Assembly: GCF_901000735.1 (NCBI RefSeq)
Contig: NC_081545.1
Coordinates: 11,703,973 to 11,767,972, forward strand
Reading direction: 5' to 3'
DNA length: 64,000 nucleotides
From: Corylus avellana
Lineage: Eukaryota; Streptophyta; Magnoliopsida; Fagales; Betulaceae
Each line of letters begins with the position of its first letter. The first letter of the stretch is position 1. The position numbers were made by a program, and so were the translations under genes. Below, one piece after another: positions 11,470 to 22,620 of the stretch. The notes under the pieces are model-generated. The model was not told the origin of the DNA, did no database searches, and saw nothing but the letters and a program-made list of their open reading frames with translations.

Positions 11470-11583
11470 ATCTTTTCCTTTTATTTATTTATTTTTATTT
11501 TTTATTTTTTTCTTTTCCTTTTATTTATTTATTTTTATTTTTTATTTTTTTCTTTTCCTTTTTATTTTTTTCTTTTTTATTTT
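11470..11583. repeat. T-rich low-complexity repeat (TTTATTTATTTTTATTTTT type)
   Basis: The tract is built from TTTA and CTTTTCC words, with a unit of about 48 bp partly duplicated. The matching tract in copy B (about 26737-26812) is shorter, so this is a length polymorphism between the copies. Confidence 0.7.
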
Positions 11584-13342
11584 CTATTTATTGGTGCTTG
11601 GATGGGAAGGTTACCATCAAATTATATGAGCACTAGTTGTTCCACTATGGAAAAGAACATACAATTAAGCAATACGAGAAGAATCCGGTTGGTGATTGAT
11701 GATTTATGGTTATAAATGCATTGAATTATTGGTTGATTAGATTGGGAAGAAAGAAATGATAAGGACTTGTTTTTTCTTTTTTAGTATTCGTAGATGATGA
11801 CAAAGACTTTTTCAAGATAAAGAATTGGAACATTCAAAAGAAGATCCATCTTCAATTTGGTTTATCACTAGCTAGAACGGTTCAAATGAAAAGTCACTTT
11901 AATATATATATATATATATATATTAATTAAAAAAAGAAGAAGATGTTCTTATATCTCTTAAGTTCCCAAATTGATGGAGTTTTTGGTTCAACATAAAATG
12001 TTTTTGATTGAAAAATATTTCAATTACAACAATGTATTTATTTATTATTATTATTATTTTTTTTTTTTTACAAAAAGATCGTTATAATATCTCTTGGTTT
12101 CCAAATTGATGCTCGTTAAACGAAAAATGTTTTCAGTTGAAAAATATTTTAATTTAAACAATTTATTTTTTTATTTTTTTATTAAAAAAGATCGTTCTTG
12201 TATCTCTTAGTTTCCAAATTGATACAGTTTAGTGTAACGAAAAATCTTTTCGGCGAGATAATTTTTTGAAAAATTATTTCAAGTAAAAATATTGTTTAGC
12301 ATTTGGCTCAACAAATATTTCTTATATTTTTCATTCAATAATATTAACCTATAAATAGAGGTGGAACTAAATGATTGATTAGGATCTTCAATCCTTCCAA
12401 GCCACAATGTCTACCCCAATATTGATTAACAATGATCGTATATTTTTATAGAATATATATTACTTGCAAGGAAGAGCGAGAGACTACAGAAACAAGCTAC
12501 GGAAGAAACGAGTTTGTGAGAATAGAACGCTTTCAAGAGTAAGATTGAGATCCAGTATAATTTACTGCCCATATTATTTAACCCGGAAGTATTGAAGTGC
12601 GGTGAAAAATTCTTCGTGTTGTTCAATATGAAATCATGTATTTAGAGCACAATTTTACAAGTATTCTATAATTTTTAAGCCTTTCAAAACCGTTTTATTT
12701 TGGAGAAATTAGTAAAAATAAAATAAAGACCTATGCCATGCCTTGTTCGTTTTGTAAGACTTGGATTTCAGGCCAATAAGTATACAGTAGAATTTATACA
12801 TTGGGTTTTGGGTTACACGGATTAGAGGCCCAATATTTTTTAAGAAAAAAATAATTCGCTGAAAATTGAAGGCCCAAATAGGCCTCAACAATTTTGGATC
12901 CCGTTGGACTGGTTCCATCGGTAAAGACTACTCATTTTGAGATTATCTATTTCAATTGGAAAATAGTTGGGTACTAAATTTTTTATTATAATTTAAAAAA
13001 AAAACATTATGTGATAGTATTTTTAATGGTGAAAAAAAATGAGCAGCAAAATTTGATAAATAAATATAATTGTTTAAAAATAGACATTACAATTCTTACA
13101 TCAATTTGTAAAAAACTTATAATAAAAATTGTAGTACTTAAGAGTACTTATTTCAATTTTTATAGTGGCGGTTACATAATTTTATAAAAAATTTAAAAAT
13201 TGTACTACGAGTACCCATTTCAATTTCTTTAACAGCGGAAAAGAAAAGGTATCTCACTCCTTTTTCATTAAATTAGTTTAAATATTCTAAAGGGTCTTCC
13301 GTCTTCCACCTTAGTGAAAGAAAGAGTGTTGAATTAGCACGT

Positions 13343-13344
<2 letters not shown>
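11584..13344. other. AT-rich intergenic DNA with no gene recognised (copy A)
   Basis: The stretch contains repeated phrases of the type TCTCTTRGTTTCCAAATTGATG at about 11950, 12090 and 12200. These suggest an old three-fold tandem arrangement of about 115-140 bp, with GAAAAATATTT blocks following each. No coding frame is supported. Copy B holds the same sequence at about 26820-28580. Confidence 0.45.
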
Positions 13345-13377
<33 letters not shown>

Positions 13378-13432
13378 NNNNNNNNNNNNNNNNNNNNNNN
13401 NNNNNNNNNNNNNNNNNNNNNNNNNNNNNNNN
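13345..13432. other. AT microsatellite running into an assembly gap (55 N)
   Basis: An (AT)n run at about 13345-13377 leads directly into 55 N (13378-13432). In copy B this interval contains a complete hairpin element with a nested hAT MITE (about 28625-29075), so the gap hides roughly 400 bp. Confidence 0.85.
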
Positions 13433-13779
13433 TGTATCAAATTGAAAGTTTAAGAGGTAAAATTGAGAGTTTTTAAAATTTAGAAATCTTTTAAAAAAGA
13501 GTGATAATTCAGGAATGGATATACCTTACAGGAACCAATTTTCGAGCATCTTTTTCACCCTGCTGTAAAGACTTTCATTTTACATTGTACCGTGAATATT
13601 CGTAGTAGTCTGCATCAACATCATATCTTGGATATATAAGGAGGTGGTATAAACCCACCTCTTTTGCCCACCACTCATCAAGTAACACCCAAGCATTTTA
13701 GAATAAACTTAAGTTTAAGGAAAAAAACACTATCCACGCTATATTATTCTACCTAAACTCTAAAAAAAATCCAACATTA

Positions 13780-13780
13780 T

Positions 13781-13814
<34 letters not shown>

Positions 13815-14040
13815 CAAAAATGTCAGTGGTAGTAAAACCAGTGAACATAAATTGTGCGTGACCACCGCAGCGGACCCTTGACCATGCAGGGTGGCTCGCC
13901 GGCCACCCTAGATGGGTTGGATGTGGCCTGCGCGGCCACCTTCGCCCATGGGGTAGCCCCCCCACCACCCCAGATGGGCTGGGGGTGGTGGCGAGCCACC
14001 CTCAGCCCTACAAATATTCTTAAAAAATATAAAAATAAAA
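13780..14040. repeat. GC-rich palindromic cassette between poly(A)/poly(T) tracts (copy A)
   Basis: An A/T homopolymer run (about 13779-13815) is followed by about 190 bp of strongly GC-rich sequence made of inverted GGGTGGCTCGCC / GGCGAGCCACC and CAGATGGGCTGGGGGTGG words, then by an A-rich tail. The copy B version (about 29370-29650) has extra GGGGTGGCCGGCGAGCCACC units and is longer. The cassette is non-coding and can fold into several hairpins. The superfamily is not assigned. Confidence 0.5.
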
Positions 14041-14289
14041 ATAAAAATTAAATAAACCTAAATAATTTGGTGTTTTTGTTCTTATTTGGGTTTGTGCAAT
14101 AATCCTAGGTGGTAGCTTCTTATTGATGGGCACAAAGAAAGTAGTTTACACTACCTCCTTATAGAAGTATCGTCGCCCTCAAGCAATAAACTCTACATTT
14201 AGAGAATATCTTGTCCATTTTTTTTGGTAAGATCTTGTCCATTTAAACTTATACATAAAACATTGTGTTTTTTTTTTTTTTTTAGTTAC

Positions 14290-14770
14290 ACTCAAGTTCC
14301 GTTTGTTTTTTGCATAAAATAACTTTTAAAAAATATTTTTCGAATTTTTTAGTAATTTATGCAACGAAAAATAATATTCAATGAAAAACATTTTCAGTTT
14401 GACCGAAAAAATTTCATTAACTCCATCGGGACACTATCAGGACTTTGTTGGGACCCAGCTTGGACACTGTTGGGACACTATTGATGCCGGCCAAGACACC
14501 ATTGGGACACTATAGGGACTCCGCTGGAACACCGTTAGGACTTTGCTGGGACCCGACTTGGACATTGTCGAGACTTCACTAGGACCCGCCGAAACTCTGC
14601 TAGGACCTAGCCAAGACTTTATTTGGACACTACCGAGACTTGGCCAAGACTCCTTCGAGACCGATCTAGAACTTTGTTGGGACATTGGTAGGTCCCCACC
14701 GAGACCTAGCCTAAACACTGTCGCTCCCTGCGCGAGACTCCTTTGGGACACCACTGGGAATATGGGATGG
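14290..14770. mobile_element. Left part of a second Harbinger-like 11-bp-repeat element, cut by a copia LTR (copy A)
   Basis: The start, AAGTTCCGTTTGTTTTTTGC (AAGCTCCGTTTG in copy B), followed by GCATAAAATAA, CAACGAAAAATAAT and GAAAAACATTTTCAG, matches the terminal architecture of the 7135-8161 element. It is followed by an 11-bp periodic array of GGGACACTGTT-type units (about 14425-14760). The array stops abruptly at 14771, where an LTR beginning TGTTAAAG starts. The right half is missing. Confidence 0.55.
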
Positions 14771-15197
14771 TGTTAAAGATAATATATGGGTTGTCCCACA
14801 TTGTCTAAGTAAGGAGAGGCTTTCGTCATTTGCTTGTATAAAAGCCTCATCTTTTTGTCCAACATTGGTAAGGAATGAAACCCATTCCTCATGTGCTCTC
14901 TATAAATAGAGAATACTCTTATGTATTTATATCAACTCAATAAAAGCAAGATGTAGCTTACAGGGCTTTAGTGTATGAATCTAGGCATATTGCTCAAAAA
15001 CCTTTTTTTTTTTTTTTTGACAAGTCCGCACAAGAGGGGGAAGGGAAATTCGAACTAGTGACCTCTACTTCATTAGGCATGGTCCCAGCCGATTAAGCTA
15101 CCTTTTGAAGACATTGCCGAACCACCTCAATCTTGTCGTCTCTTTCTATTCTCTTGTTCATTATTCCACTTTATATTTCCACATTATGAAATCTTAT
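14771..15197 (+). mobile_element. Ty1/copia-type LTR with adjoining primer-binding site (copy A)
   Basis: The LTR begins TGTTAAAGATAATATATGGG, contains TCTATAAATAGAG (a TATA-type box, about 14899-14912) and a CAATAAAAGC polyadenylation-like site near 14938. It ends just before TGGTATCGAAGC at 15199, a two-base variant of the initiator-methionine tRNA primer site TGGTATCAGAGC. This makes it a 5' LTR on the plus strand. A SINE is nested at about 15003-15111. No gag or pol follows, so the element is truncated. Confidence 0.65.
15003..15111 (-). mobile_element. tRNA-derived SINE nested in the copia LTR (copy A)
   Basis: On the minus strand it reads CTTCAAAAGGTAGCTTAATC (A-box region), then AGAGGTCACTAGTTCGAAT (B-box), then CCCTCTTGTGCGGACTTGTC and a T/A tail. 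This is the same family as 36619-36725. Similar flanks ATTGCTCAAAAACC and ATTGCCGAACCACC on the two sides look like a 14-bp target duplication with a few changes. Confidence 0.7.
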
Positions 15198-15198
15198 A

Positions 15199-16575
15199 TG
15201 GTATCGAAGCTAATAGGCTAACGCCAATTATTAAATTCTGGGTTAGTTCTTTTGTTTATATTTCCTGTAATTTCTTTTTCTTCGTTTTGAATTGTTTTCA
15301 CAATCACGAAACCTTTTGCAAGTTTATTTTTGTTGTTGCACAGACGTGTTTTTCTATTGCACAAAAGCCTTGGCATTTTCTTTTGCCGTTGTATTTTGGG
15401 TGTTGGTAGCACTCGTTTTCGCTGGTTAGAATACGAGTGGGGTTCTTTCCACCCATCGCAATAGTCCTCATTAGTTAGGGGCCACCATTTGCATCACCAT
15501 AGTTGTGCTACTCGTCCTTCGCGGCCTTCCTCGAACCGTATTTTGGAAAACTAATACCAGAATCAGGTCCACAACATTTATATTGAAAGATCTGTGAAAG
15601 ATCCGTCGCCACCAACCATTACACGCGCCACCTGAATAATGCTAACTAAACTTTCATGCTCTTCCACACGCCGTCGATCAATCTCTACGCGCCTCACGCT
15701 CTGCCACCATTACATTTTTCGACTCTCCGTTCGATAGATCTTCCTTCGGGGACTCTTGAATTGCCGGCCACATCTCCATCAGACCTGTGACTCGCCCTCA
15801 CGAGCCGCTACAAGTCCTTGTCGTTTCGACACAGTTGGTTTGCCACAGCCTGCCATGGTGGTCAGTTTGATTTTCTTCGCCCTCTGATGGATAGATCTCC
15901 CTCTAGTGACTCCAGAACAGTCAGCAACGTCTCCATCAGCCTTGCTACGCGCCTCCACGCGCTGCTCCAACATCTGCGCATCTTCTCCATGTGCCCAGGC
16001 ACTCCCATTTTGCCAAGCGTTCACCACACGCGCTAGACGCTTCCTTCAGCCACGTCAGCCCTACTTCCACATCAACCCTAGTGCCACGACAACACCATTG
16101 CCACATCAGACTCGTGTCCCAAGCGCTCTGTACCTTAAAAAAAATAAAAAAATAAAAAAATTACCAGGTTAGGAACGGGTCAACCCACCAGGATCCAACA
16201 TTCTTAACCCGGACCATTTGGATCACTTATTTTTGGGTCATTAAGGCCATTGTATCTAGGCCCACATTGAGGGTCCAAGTCACTTCAGCCTATTATGCTC
16301 ATTCCAATTGAGTTCAAGCCCAAATCCATGGGCTAGTTCCCTAGGTTAGCATGCCCAAGCCAATGGCCTATCCAAGAAGGTCACAACCCATGTCTCAGGC
16401 CCATTTCTACGGCCCAACACGTTCACTGCCTGCTGCCACCTACTGCCGCCATGTACCTTTTCCGGCTGCCACCTACCGCCTTTCTCCAGTGACTTTTCCA
16501 GGAAAAAAAAAATAATAAAAAAGGTCAAAGATGCCCACAAAAGAGGCCAAAGTTGCCCACATTGTTTTGACCCCT
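15199..16575 (+). other. Truncated internal region of the copia element (leader, no gag or pol) (copy A)
   Basis: The stretch begins at the primer-binding site and has the leader-like start GCTAATAGGCTAACGCC. It continues as C-rich, apparently non-coding sequence without recognisable gag motifs and ends where the Ty3 LTR begins at 16576. Short ORFs on both strands show no family features. Repeated GCTGCCACCTACYGCC words occur near 16430-16490. Confidence 0.4.
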
Positions 16576-17201
16576 TGATGCAGCGTGACTTAGTGGGCTG
16601 CATCAAATAACAATAAGAAACATATATGTATTTCTAGATCTTCATTCTATCAAGTAATCTAAGAAATCTTCTCTATAACGCTAGATACTCTCTAGGTTTT
16701 GAAGGAAAACTAAAAAACACTCAACTCTGATATTTCGTATTGCACAAAACTCATATATAATCAACAACTCTCCGTTTTTTGAGGCTATAAGCATGTATTT
16801 ATACCCCCAAGACTCCTAAACCTAATAAAACTACGAATTAGAATTGGAATTGAACTTCTACGATGCCCGTCTGGACGACACTTAAGTCTGTACGGACGCC
16901 CACGACATAACACCTAAAAACCCATGAAAAGCTACGGAGCCTGTCCAGATGAGGATATCTTGTTCGAACGGGACATATCCCCATCCGGACGGTCACCTAA
17001 AATACACACAAAAACCATATGGCAGTCTAGACGGGATATAAGACCGTCCGAACGGTCCTTCACATAAAGTGTAAAAAACCCTAAATAAATGTAAGCATTC
17101 AGATGGTCTCAAGATGAGGACTTCACACAAGGCTCTCGGGTTGAGGACCGTTCGGACTGGCTGTAGACGAGCTTGCAAACAAGGCTCGCAGACCTACATC
17201 A
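16576..17201 (-). mobile_element. 3' LTR of a Ty3-type retrotransposon (copy A)
   Basis: The ends are TGATGCAG and CTACATCA, so on the minus strand the LTR reads TGATGTAG to CTGCATCA. Just upstream on the minus strand (17202-17216) is CAAATTTGGGGAGAA, a polypurine tract. Before that lies GAGGGCAAATTTTCTCAA, a sequence typical of the 3' end of Ty3 pol transcripts. The LTR carries repeated CGTCCGGACGG-type words at about 16865-17150. It has no matching partner LTR here. Confidence 0.65.
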
Positions 17202-17400
17202 TTCTCCCCAAATTTGAGAAAATTTGCCCTCGAATTTGGACTGTCATTTCCAGGGTTCTTCGGGTGCCTTGTCAACTCATTCCATTCTCCTCTCCTCATG
17301 GTCAACAAGATAAGACACGCAGATTTTTGTAAGTCAGTTTTACTTTTTTGTTGTTCGTAATGTCTATGCAGATTTTTGTTTTTATCTGCAGAAGGCTGCA
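17202..17400 (-). pseudogene. Last piece of the Ty3 internal region (copy A)
   Basis: On the minus strand this segment leads into the polypurine tract and LTR at 17201. The frame reads NSRANFLKFGEN next to the tract; such a phrase is usual just before plant Ty3 3' LTRs and is normally non-coding or the extreme pol tail. Everything upstream is missing. Confidence 0.4.
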
Positions 17401-17608
17401 ATAGATGTAGTCCAACTTGTCATCTATTCACTGAATCTTACGCAATGGGATTGCACAAAAATTCAATTCGAAGTTCCCTTCTTCCCACTCCACCTATCTC
17501 ACCTAAAGCCATCTAAAAAGACATTAATGATGCATACCAAGCAAACTGAAAACTTAATTTCAAAGAAAAATATCCAAACAACAACTTAAAAATCAAAAAG
17601 AAAACAGC

Positions 17609-18823
17609 TCACCAATTATTATTATTATTATCTACAATAAAAGCGTAATCCCTCCCTCCATGGATGGAATGAGAAGTGGGTGTGTAAGCTAAAACTTGTA
17701 AAGATTCCTTTACCCTATCAATATCATTATCACCAACCTCTACTTTTGTTACTGTATTTGTAAATGGGTCATAATAAACCAGCTGCCCCTCGTGGTTCTC
17801 CATGAACAACTCTCCGTTCTTCCAAAAACCCAACGGCCATTCCAGACCCGGAAAAGCTTCAATCCTCAGAAGCTGAGTCCACGATTCCTTTACACCAAAT
17901 TCAAGCAAAACCCATAAATCAAACGATTTCCCCTCCCATTTGCTTTCATTGCGCACAACAAGCATGGCGACCGATTCGTTTAGCACCGTGAGAGCCCTCA
18001 CATAACTGCGCCTCCCAAGAACACTAGCGTCCGGCAACGGCGTCGTTCTGAACACCTCCTCGCTCACATCGAAAGCAATAATCTTTTCATCCTCGGCACG
18101 GCGTGACGTCCACCAGAAACAAACCCCATATGCGTATGCCCACCGACACCGTGAATTGGGTGTATTGGAATCGGGCACCTCTCCATCGACGGTGAGATTT
18201 CTCCAAGAACCGCCGCTTCTTAGACTATACACGTCCGCTACCCGGTTCAGAGAAAGAACCGGCGGTTCACGATCCATAACATAACGAATCCGCATAACCT
18301 TAAACTCATTTCGTTTGTGGTCGAAGCCAAAACTAACAGTGTCCGCCCTGGACGCGCCAGGCAGGGCCTTCAGCTCTGAAGTGGCGGGGTTCCAGACAAA
18401 AATGTCGCCGCCAGCGAAGTAGTCAAAAAGGCAGAGCAAGCCATTACAGGAACCCACAATGCTTAACCCGCGTGTGCTTCGTATGGGAATATTTTGAGGG
18501 GTTTGGGAGGCGGAGGAAAGGGTTTGGTAGGAGAGGAAAGAGCAAGTGTCCGTTCTGGGTATCGATGCGGTGGTGCGTTTTACGAGGAGGAGGTGATGGG
18601 GGGCGGCGGCGGTGGTGAGAATGGAGTGGTTGAGGAGGTTTTTGGATACGTAATTGGGGGTGCCGATGAGGGAGAGCCAGGATTTGCAGACGGATCTGAA
18701 TCGGAGAAGAGACTTTGGAGGCAGCCTGGAGAGGATTTTCAGAACCACATCCTCAGGGAGAAAGGTTGTTGGTTGGTTGGTTTCAATTGTAGAGGAAAGC
18801 TGGTGATTGTTACACGATCGCAT
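17609..18823 (-). CDS. F-box protein with F-box-associated (FBA) domain (copy A)
   Basis: This is an intronless minus-strand gene of 404 residues from the ATG at 18823 (MRSCNNHQ). The open frame extends upstream to 18892, but only through a TTG, so 18823 is the supported start. Residues about 20-62 form an F-box: LPEDVVLKILSRLPPKSLLR, then FRSVCKSWLSLI. From about residue 118 follow the F-box-associated motifs SCNGLLCLFDYFAGG, VWNPATSELKALP, FGFDHKRNEFKV and, near the C-terminus, LGFWKNGELFM and LVYYDPFTNTV. F-box proteins bind SKP1 and recruit targets to SCF ubiquitin ligases; the FBA half is the presumed substrate-binding part, and the substrate is unknown. The frame is intact and length is typical of plant FBA proteins. 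The only host gene near it is its own second copy at 33323. Confidence 0.9.
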   Translation of the reverse strand: MRSCNNHQLSSTIETNQPTTFLPEDVVLKILSRLPPKSLLRFRSVCKSWLSLIGTPNYVSKNLLNHSILTTAAAPHHLLLVKRTTASIPRTDTCSFLSYQTLSSASQTPQNIPIRSTRGLSIVGSCNGLLCLFDYFAGGDIFVWNPATSELKALPGASRADTVSFGFDHKRNEFKVMRIRYVMDREPPVLSLNRVADVYSLRSGGSWRNLTVDGEVPDSNTPNSRCRWAYAYGVCFWWTSRRAEDEKIIAFDVSEEVFRTTPLPDASVLGRRSYVRALTVLNESVAMLVVRNESKWEGKSFDLWVLLEFGVKESWTQLLRIEAFPGLEWPLGFWKNGELFMENHEGQLVYYDPFTNTVTKVEVGDNDIDRVKESLQVLAYTPTSHSIHGGRDYAFIVDNNNNNW

Positions 18824-18888
18824 TTTCGGTGTTTGGTAGAAGCTCGCTTGAGAGAACGGTGAATTGTCTAACAATGGCTGAGAGTGTG

Positions 18889-18925
18889 GCAATTTATATT
18901 ATAGAGGAAATATAAGTAAAATATC
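18889..18925 (-). promoter_or_regulatory. Putative TATA region of the F-box gene (copy A)
   Basis: On the minus strand the sequence CTATAATATAAATT lies about 70-80 bp upstream of the ATG at 18823, a normal place for a plant TATA box with a short leader. Another TTATATTTCC lies a little further out. Copy B has the same sequence at about 34603-34639. Confidence 0.4.
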
Positions 18926-20051
18926 TTTTATATCCTTATATTTAAAAAATATTTAATTTTAAATAATTAAAAATTATAAAAAGAACATGGAACCCGTGGG
19001 TCAGTGACTCAGAAATCAGAATAGCATCAATTTTTTTTTCCTTTATTTTTTTAATTTTTTTTTACACAAGAGTAATATGAGGTATTATGGGTATTTTGGT
19101 TAAGATTTTTTATTTCTAACTCAAAAGGTCAACTTTGTTGACAAAATACTAAATAAAAAAATTTTTAAAAACTTCTCTTATCACATTAGACCAAAAAAAC
19201 AAAACCCTATTTAAAAAAAACTCTTTTTCTAATTTAAATTAATTATAGAGTATCCAATTAATTATATTTAAGATATATATTTATTTTTAAAAAGTTAAAA
19301 AATAAAATTTCTTTTTAAATATAACTATCTCAATATTTTATTAAGAATTCAACTTCGGTGATACGAGTAATATTAAATATTATTTTGTTATTTTTTAAAA
19401 ATTAATATAATTTATCTAAAATTTAATAATAATTTTAAAATTAACAACAACTTTAAAAGAATAAACAAATTGTATCCAGCATTAAGCCGAGATGAACGGG
19501 ATTGGAAAGTTCAAACGGCGGCAGAGGGAATAAATAGAGAATTTTAAGTGAGCATGCGTAATATTAACCCACGTGTACAAGTGTAAGTCTTTTTTTTTTT
19601 TTTTTTTTTTGTAAACAGTGTACGTCCTTCTAGATCTTTGAATTTTTGCGATAATGACTCTTTGGATTTTGTAGTCCACATGAGAAAGTCGACTTTTCAT
19701 ACTAAAGTACGGACGAATTTCCCATCGAGCCCACGAGCTTTTTGAGAAAAAGATAGCCTTATTTTAAAAACTCGCCGAAAGTAACTCCTCCTCTGATTTT
19801 TCCTTATTTGAATTTAAAAAAACAAAATCGCCGAAAGTTGTTACAAACATGACGTGTACGGAGTTTTGAAAAGACATAAAAAAGATATGATTTTACTGCT
19901 GTAGATAAGGTTGCTTTTGTGTTGCCACTAAATGAGTGCCACATCGCTTATTACAAATTAGAAAGAAGTCTTGAATGCATCAGATTATTATCCCACGCAT
20001 CTCTTCTGATTTTTTGTCACATGAGCTCACACCACCGCCGGTTTCGCCGCT
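18926..20051. other. AT-rich intergenic DNA upstream of the F-box gene (copy A)
   Basis: No gene is recognised. The region carries long A/T runs and a T homopolymer near 19589-19610 whose length differs from copy B. The GC-richer end (about 20025-20056, CACCACCGCCGG) contains GCCTA, the target site of the copia element that follows. Confidence 0.5.
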
Positions 20052-20056
20052 GCCTA

Positions 20057-20392
20057 TGATGAAAATAATTTTGAATAGTGTATAAATTTTTATTAATATA
20101 AAATAATTATATTATTAAAATTAATAATAAAATATAAGAGATAAAATGTAGAGTATGAAATGATCTCACAATGTTATAGAATCATGTAAGAATATTGTCT
20201 TTAATGGTTGATTCGTACCTCTCCAAATGTATAATTCGGTGCGATCGGATCCTTTGACACGCAACCTCTCAGAATTAGACTATAGAATCTATCTTCATTA
20301 AGAACGCACTTCCAATAACAAAGATTAATAGAACAATCCTTTAATTTGCTTGATAAAAATCCACATAAAAAAAAACATCGAATAAAAGACAC
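20057..20392 (-). mobile_element. Start of the copia 3' LTR, cut by the gap (contig 1)
   Basis: After the target site GCCTA (20052-20056) this matches the LTRs at 35805 and 42213: TGATGAAAATAATTTTGAATAG, the CGGTGCGATCGGATCC block and TTTGACACGCAACC. Near its end it keeps ATCGAATAAAAGACAC, which is present in the 5' LTR (about 42534-42548) but deleted in the contig 2 copy of this same LTR, a further allelic difference. Confidence 0.75.
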
Positions 20393-20492
20393 NNNNNNNN
20401 NNNNNNNNNNNNNNNNNNNNNNNNNNNNNNNNNNNNNNNNNNNNNNNNNNNNNNNNNNNNNNNNNNNNNNNNNNNNNNNNNNNNNNNNNNNN
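20393..20492. other. Scaffold gap of exactly 100 N at the junction of the two copies
   Basis: A run of exactly 100 N is the usual placeholder for a join of unknown length. Sequence to the left ends inside the copia LTR; sequence to the right restarts at the match to 4976, some 15 kb back along the locus. Confidence 0.95.
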
Positions 20493-21622
20493 GTATTTCT
20501 CACATGTTCAAAAGACGCATATGACTCATTTAAACACTCAATTTGAAAAAATCATACTACCCAAATTTTAAAAAAAATTTATCCATTGCTTTATATGGAA
20601 ATGTAGGCGGAATAGTTCTCTCTTCAAGTTGCTTTTTGCCAATCATAGTCTCAAGCTGGAATCAAAGAATTAAAGCAAAAAAAAAACAAAAAAAAAATAA
20701 AAATGTAAAATCAAGAGGAATATATCTAGGCATTCACTTGATGATTAGTGTTCATGAGGTGGACAAATTCTGCACAACCAAAAGAAGAAAATAAAAAGAA
20801 AGAAGACAAGACAAAACTCAAGGGAGGGGATGCAATCTGTCATTGGCCCTCCTTTCTTAATGTGAGAGTATCAAAACATTCAACAGTATCGAACAAGACA
20901 AACATCTCTATGAATTCAACCTTCTTTACAGAAAAAACATATTCATGGAGAGAAATTCGACCAGCTGAGAGTAAAGTATGTATATGTCACCTAGTGGATG
21001 GATGTTAATGGATTCTAGTTTTACCCAAAACGACCAACTCACTAACCCCTATGACTCTGTCTTTCACGGGCTACGGTCAGAATGAAAAGATCATATATAT
21101 GTTAGAGGAAATACTTTAAAATGAAGTAGCTTTCAATGCTTGTTGAGTGCGACCATTAAAGCAATGTTTTTCAAGGAAATAAAAGAACCACGCGGATAAA
21201 ACTATTGAAAATTTGCAACTTGGCAACTCACCATACGATGATAATTATACCCCACAACTTGAAAATCTTACTCTCTTTTTCCAAAGGATTTGTAAATCCT
21301 TATAATGAATCATAGTCCACTAAGATTGTAACTTCTATTTTTTTTTTTTTTTTAATATAGTTCATGAACTTTAGTTTCTATAGGAATATATACTTTTGCG
21401 TATCTATATATAAAACTCATTTTAATTAATAGGCTTTTTGTATTGTATCAAAATAATTAGTTTAAGGTTTTAGAAAGAGAGAGAAGTTAATGATCATTGT
21501 ATGCCAACCTGTGAAGATAATGAGTCAATTGAAGTTGTTAATAATATTATTGAGCATATAGATATATGTGAAATTGAAACTCAGTGGGATCAAAGTCATC
21601 GTAAGAGAGCTCATAAACCTTA

Positions 21623-22232
21623 TGTAACGTCCCGAGAAATTAATTAACTCATAATTAACTTTACAGTTCGTTACCTGATCTAATTCTCCCAAAGAATAAG
21701 ACCAAAAGATCTAATTCTCAAAAGAGAATACTAAACAGTGAAAACACACAATATCTCTATTAACATTAATTATTACAACCAGATCATCTACTAAAAATCA
21801 TTATATTAACTAAAAATTATACTATACATATGATCGATAAAAATATCTAAACTAAACCTTAATACACAACATGCCTCTAAACTCTAGTCTACAATATCAA
21901 CCAAGAATACAAATTATCATGAATGACCTTTGAAATCTTGTGATAAGTCTTCAAGCGTTAACTCGATCACTATAATAATGCCAAATGGCAGCAACTACCT
22001 CAAAATCATCCTCACTCAAGTTTGGCATCCAAAGATAGGCTAACTATAAATTAACACATGTTTTACAAGTGAAAAAAATACAAGTGTGAGTCTAAGACTT
22101 AGTGAGTAATAAATACACATAGTGTACATGTCATCATGCAATGAAATCAATTGTTTAGCAAAAAGATTTACATATATGTGAATCTGATTATTGTGCTTAT
22201 GTATAGAGTTTGGAGAATAATGGTTTCACCAT
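21623..22232 (-). mobile_element. Partial Ty3-type LTR (copy B)
   Basis: This is the counterpart of 6136-6745, starting at the same TGTAACGTCCCGAG, with several substitutions (for example TCTAAGACT for TCTACGACT). Confidence 0.45.
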
Positions 22233-22282
22233 TGTGCTAATGTGTATGGAAGACATAATTGTTGTGGGTACAAGCAAACTAA

Positions 22283-22617
22283 GGATCCGTTTGGAATTGC
22301 AGTTTCAATAAGGGCGATTTTAAAAATTGCGTTTTTGAAATCACAACTTTTAAAATTGCAAAGGAGTTTAGTAAAACATGTTAAAAAATATGTATTTTTT
22401 ATCAAATATTTATTATGCAAAATCGTGATTTTTGTTTAAATTTGTGTCTTCTCAAATAAGCACCCTTTAGCCTGCTTATAGAAATCGATATATATATATA
22501 TATATTTTCTATTTTAAATTAAGTGATTTTTAAATCGCAATACCAAACACCTTACGTTTTGCGATATATTTTAAAAACGCAGATTATTCTTGCGAAATCG
22601 CAATCCCAAACACACCC
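22283..22617. mobile_element. Tourist/Harbinger-like MITE (copy B)
   Basis: This is the counterpart of 6796-7131, bounded by TAA at 22280-22282 and 22618-22620. The left end reads GGATCCGTTTGGAATTGCAG, slightly closer to the right end than in copy A. Confidence 0.7.
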
Positions 22618-22620
22618 TAA

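Larger units (their letters stand above)
4976..20392. repeat. Duplicated block, copy A (probable allelic haplotype 1)
   Basis: From GTATTTCTCACATG at 4976 to the gap at 20393 this segment matches 20493 to about 36110 in order and orientation. Matching landmarks keep an offset of 15,486-15,517 bp on the left and 15,302 after the tandem duplication at 8115; the F-box gene lies 15,714 bp from its partner. Differences are scattered single bases and small indels, plus one 184-bp tandem duplication. The F-box coding regions differ by a single base that I could find. The copy ends at a 100-N gap and its partner begins directly after that gap, which suggests two alleles laid end to end. Confidence 0.85.

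Noticed and set aside
15779..16172. ORFs in the copia leader on both strands (also 31429-31789)
   Set aside because: Overlapping frames on both strands, no gag or pol motifs, and differences between the copies do not favour one frame.
18494..18862. 122-residue plus-strand ORF opposite the F-box gene (also 34208-34576)
   Set aside because: It is a shadow of the minus-strand F-box coding sequence; its Gly/Glu-rich content simply mirrors the F-box codons.
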